A stretch of 46,937 nt of DNA from positions 1 to 46,937 of the forward strand of contig NYYT01000120.1 in NCBI GenBank assembly GCA_002686885.1, read 5' to 3'. The translations under genes and the position numbers were made by a program. The notes beneath the pieces are model-generated. The model saw only the letters and a list, made by a program, of their open reading frames with translations. It was not told where the DNA came from and searched no databases. Source of the DNA: Pedosphaera sp. (lineage in GTDB: Bacteria > Verrucomicrobiota > Verrucomicrobiia > Limisphaerales > AAA164-E04). Position 1 is the first letter of the stretch. Every line of letters starts with the position of its first letter. Below, one piece after another: positions 44,753 through 46,937 of the stretch.

Positions 44753-46237
44753 ATGAATCGCCAGTGTTCCCATTCCTTGTGGCTGCGACTGGGCCCTGGA
44801 GCCATCATTGCCTCGTTAACCATTGGCTCAGGCGAATTGATTTTTTCCACTCGTGCTGGTGCTCTCTTTGGGCCAAAAGTTGTTTGGTTTTTCTGCCTGG
44901 TATGCCTTTTGAAGTGGGTGCTGCTCTACACCACAGGGCGGCAGATGATCCTTCGAGGAATTCACCCTATGGAGAGCTGGACTCGACTGCCGGGGCCCAG
45001 GGGATGGTTGCCCGTAAGTTTCCTCTTACTTGGAATTCCATGCTTTCCCATATGGGTCGCTTTTCACGCCAACACGACGGCTTCCTTGCTGCCGGGTGGT
45101 TTCGTGATGGGCTGGCATGCTGGCATGCTATGGCCTTATCTACTCCTGCTCTTATGTGCCGTTTTGAGCATTGCTGGTCAATACAAGTGGCTGGAGAAAA
45201 TCCAACTCCTTCTTGTCTCTCTGCTTCTTGGAATCGCGATGGTGGCTCTTTTCCTGGTATCCCCTCAGTTTATGGACTGGGGGCGGCTGGCCATCCCTTG
45301 GGGTGATTGGGTTTATCCTGAATGGATCGAAAGCTACCCGAGCTTTACTCAGCGACCTGTTTGGGTCGAATTGTCGACCTATGTGGGAATTATCGGTGGG
45401 TCCAGTTACGACTATCTGTGCTATGTCTCATTTCTGCGTGAAAAAGGTTGGGGAAGAGCTGGCTTTGATGCGTGGGAAATCAACCCTAGAGGTGCTGTCT
45501 CAAGAGCGAAAGTTTCTCCCCAGGTTTCTGCAAGCGATATGGCCGACGCAATGACCTCGCTTAGATGGGACACGTGCATGAGTTTCTTGAGCGTCTTTTT
45601 TTTCAGTGTGGTCTTCGTGGTTCTTGGCCACGAGGTTCTTGCTCCCAAGGGTCAAGTGCCGGTGGACGGTCAGCTGCTTTCGATGCAGGCTTACTTTGTT
45701 TCCGATCAATGGCCGGTGATGCGAAAAATTTTTCAGGTGGGAGCGTTCGCGGCCATGCTTGGAACGCTTTACGGTACGCTTGAAGTAGGGCCCAGGATTT
45801 TTGTGGAAGCTGCACGTGCCATGGGGTGGCAGCGCTGGACTGCCAAGCGTCATCAGAGTCACAAAAAATGGGTTCTTGCGATTGCTGTAGGGTCCATGCT
45901 GGTGGTTGCCTCCACCCAATGGGCTGCCGACAGTGGCAAGACCTTTTCCTTTATCTGGCTTTTGACGCCGGCAAATTTATTTACGGGAGTCTTTGGCTGT
46001 GGCGTGGTGTTATGGGCGACTTTGTGGATCGCCTTTCGTCCTCCCGAAGGTATGTCTGGATTTCTTGCCCGGTTCTGGAAGTGGCTTATGATTCCTGCCG
46101 GCCTGATTTTCCTTTTGCTCGGTATCAAGGGATACCTCGATTTCGGGGGTGGGGGAGCGCTCCTGATCTTGGCGGGTTCCTTTGGCTTGGGAATGGCCTG
46201 GGCCCGTTGGGTGGACCAGCGGCGAGGTTTCCTTTAG
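44753..46237 (+). CDS. Nramp-related transporter lacking canonical metal-binding motifs
   Basis: This is a 494-residue integral membrane protein with 11-12 helices of the LeuT-fold Nramp superfamily. The start of helix 1 reads GPGAIIASLTIGSGELIFSTRAG, where metal-transporting Nramps have DPGN. Helix 6 reads GIIGGSSYDYLCYVSF, without the MPHN-type metal ligand motif. A cytoplasmic segment LREKGWGRAG follows helix 6. This pattern belongs to a divergent bacterial Nramp-like clade of unknown substrate. The gene starts 49 bp after the ExbD/MotB-like gene on the same strand and could be co-transcribed. Its stop shares bases TTAG (46234-46237) with the convergent RbsD/FucU gene. Confidence 0.75.
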   Translation: MNRQCSHSLWLRLGPGAIIASLTIGSGELIFSTRAGALFGPKVVWFFCLVCLLKWVLLYTTGRQMILRGIHPMESWTRLPGPRGWLPVSFLLLGIPCFPIWVAFHANTTASLLPGGFVMGWHAGMLWPYLLLLLCAVLSIAGQYKWLEKIQLLLVSLLLGIAMVALFLVSPQFMDWGRLAIPWGDWVYPEWIESYPSFTQRPVWVELSTYVGIIGGSSYDYLCYVSFLREKGWGRAGFDAWEINPRGAVSRAKVSPQVSASDMADAMTSLRWDTCMSFLSVFFFSVVFVVLGHEVLAPKGQVPVDGQLLSMQAYFVSDQWPVMRKIFQVGAFAAMLGTLYGTLEVGPRIFVEAARAMGWQRWTAKRHQSHKKWVLAIAVGSMLVVASTQWAADSGKTFSFIWLLTPANLFTGVFGCGVVLWATLWIAFRPPEGMSGFLARFWKWLMIPAGLIFLLLGIKGYLDFGGGGALLILAGSFGLGMAWARWVDQRRGFL

Positions 46238-46623
46238 ACCGACTCCAAAACCATATTCCCGTAGGCCGTCGTATCACCCGTGCGAATGAGGCCAATGGCT
46301 GAAGGAACACGTTTTTTGAAGGTTAGATGAGGCTCGAACTGCCGACGGATCCCGCGACAACACCTCTCGAAGGTTTCCTGAACCTCCTCAGGGTTGGTGC
46401 TTAGGAACTCCTCCGCCATCCAAATATCCCCACATTTCCAGTTGGGTAAGAGAGCGTCGAGGACCTGCGGAATGGTAGGAACGCCTCGTACCAAGGTGAG
46501 GTCTACGGTTTCGATCATGTTCCAAAAAGGAAAGGCAGCGTCTGCGATGACCAGGGTGTTGGTGTGCCTGATTCTGGAAATGAGTGAAAGAAGCTGAGGA
46601 TTGATGATGCCATTGATGAGCAT
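46234..46623 (-). CDS. RbsD/FucU-family sugar mutarotase
   Basis: This is a 129-residue cytoplasmic protein of the RbsD/FucU family, which interconverts anomers or pyranose/furanose forms of ribose or fucose. The signature is RIRHTNTLVIADAAFPFW, with the conserved His and Asp at about residues 20 and 28, as in the family's GH-x-D-x-IVIADAxFP. The length is close to that of RbsD (about 139) and FucU (about 140). RbsD and FucU cannot be separated with confidence. No ribose or fucose kinase or transporter is adjacent. The start is an ATG at 46623. Confidence 0.85.
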   Translation of the reverse strand: MLINGIINPQLLSLISRIRHTNTLVIADAAFPFWNMIETVDLTLVRGVPTIPQVLDALLPNWKCGDIWMAEEFLSTNPEEVQETFERCCRGIRRQFEPHLTFKKRVPSAIGLIRTGDTTAYGNMVLESV

Positions 46624-46683
46624 GCAGCGAATCTAGGCATTTTAGGTGGGAAAATCAATGCCTCCTGTCCAAGAGTTGGAACC

Positions 46684-46937
46684 TTATGTCCCTTCTGATC
46701 TTTCTTGGAGGGATCTTTTGATCGGCAGAATGACTGAAATGGTTGTCCCTTCGTGGGAAGTGGATGTGAGTTTGAGTTGTCCCGAATGACTCTCGATAAT
46801 ACGTCTGATGACCATAAGCCCAAGCCCTGTGCCTTCTTGCTTTTCCGAGTGTAGAAGGCCCTCCTTGGATTCAAAGAGTTTGGCATCCATTCCCTTGCCA
46901 GTATCTGCAAATTGCAATTCGATGTTCTTGCATGCTT
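46684..46937 (-). CDS. C-terminal fragment of a sensor histidine kinase (cut by window edge)
   Basis: The reading frame is open from the right edge of the window to the stop at 46684, so the gene begins outside. The visible 83 or so residues are the end of a HATPase_c domain. They include an N/G1 box part IELQFADTGKGMD, the G2 box EGTGLGLMVIRRIIESHSG, and the final strand GTTISVILPI. It would bind ATP and phosphorylate a dimerisation-domain His not visible here. The C-terminal tail is short (KRSLQERSEGT), with no receiver domain attached on this end. Confidence 0.88.
   Translation of the reverse strand, partial: ACKNIELQFADTGKGMDAKLFESKEGLLHSEKQEGTGLGLMVIRRIIESHSGQLKLTSTSHEGTTISVILPIKRSLQERSEGT

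Overview
The window looks like chromosomal DNA of a verrucomicrobium (PVC superphylum), probably near the Opitutae. Three things suggest this: the Planctomycete-cytochrome/DUF1549/DUF1553 protein next to a Tat-exported DUF1501 protein, a long CxxCH beta-propeller protein, and a ClpC of the type I associate with this phylum. The lineage is inferred from family composition, not from a marker gene. I saw no transposase, integrase, phage gene, CRISPR array or rRNA. There is one tRNA. Genes are dense, no gene-free stretch exceeds about 210 bases, and few starts have a recognisable Shine-Dalgarno sequence.

Layout. 1-6.5 kb: tRNA-Ala(GGC), an AI-2E-family transporter, a large secreted zinc metalloprotease with a clear terminator, and an aldo-keto reductase/zinc alcohol dehydrogenase pair of sugar-oxidising type. 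6.5-9.1 kb: clpC with its own terminator. 9.3-15.1 kb: a tightly packed leftward operon, lptG - dus - GT2 - enolase-superfamily enzyme - AGE epimerase. 15.2-16.7 kb: a secreted glycoamylase-like protein behind a perfect 12-bp palindrome. 16.7-19.2 kb: a three-gene unit of Gfo/Idh oxidoreductase, PlsC-like acyltransferase and LuxI/FeeM-like N-acyltransferase. 19.3-23.2 kb: CotH-kinase/EF-hand protein, a GT2 fusion and a 93-residue protein. 23.3-31.6 kb (rightward): small exported protein, transketolase, PQQ-type sugar dehydrogenase, family 4 uracil-DNA glycosylase, Lon-like protease and tandem universal-stress protein. 31.6-39.4 kb: PSCyt1/DUF1553 and DUF1501 pair, convergent fabD, and the CxxCH propeller protein. 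39.5-46.2 kb: EstB-like beta-lactamase-fold hydrolase, NUDIX hydrolase, a coupled pair of membrane proteins, and an Nramp-related transporter. The right end holds an RbsD/FucU-type mutarotase and the C-terminus of a histidine kinase cut by the window edge.

The most interesting locus is the coupled pair at 41492-44703. The last three membrane helices of the first protein resemble ExbB/MotA. The second protein has the ExbD/MotB layout of one N-terminal helix with a buried Asp, but then carries about 230 residues of coiled coil and a domain resembling a dead trypsin fold. This could be an undescribed ion-driven motor or energy transducer. Other points of interest are a PlsC-like acyltransferase with HX4E instead of HX4D coupled to a LuxI-like enzyme, a Lon-like protease lacking the Walker A lysine coupled to a degenerate stress protein, and an Nramp homologue without the metal-binding motifs.
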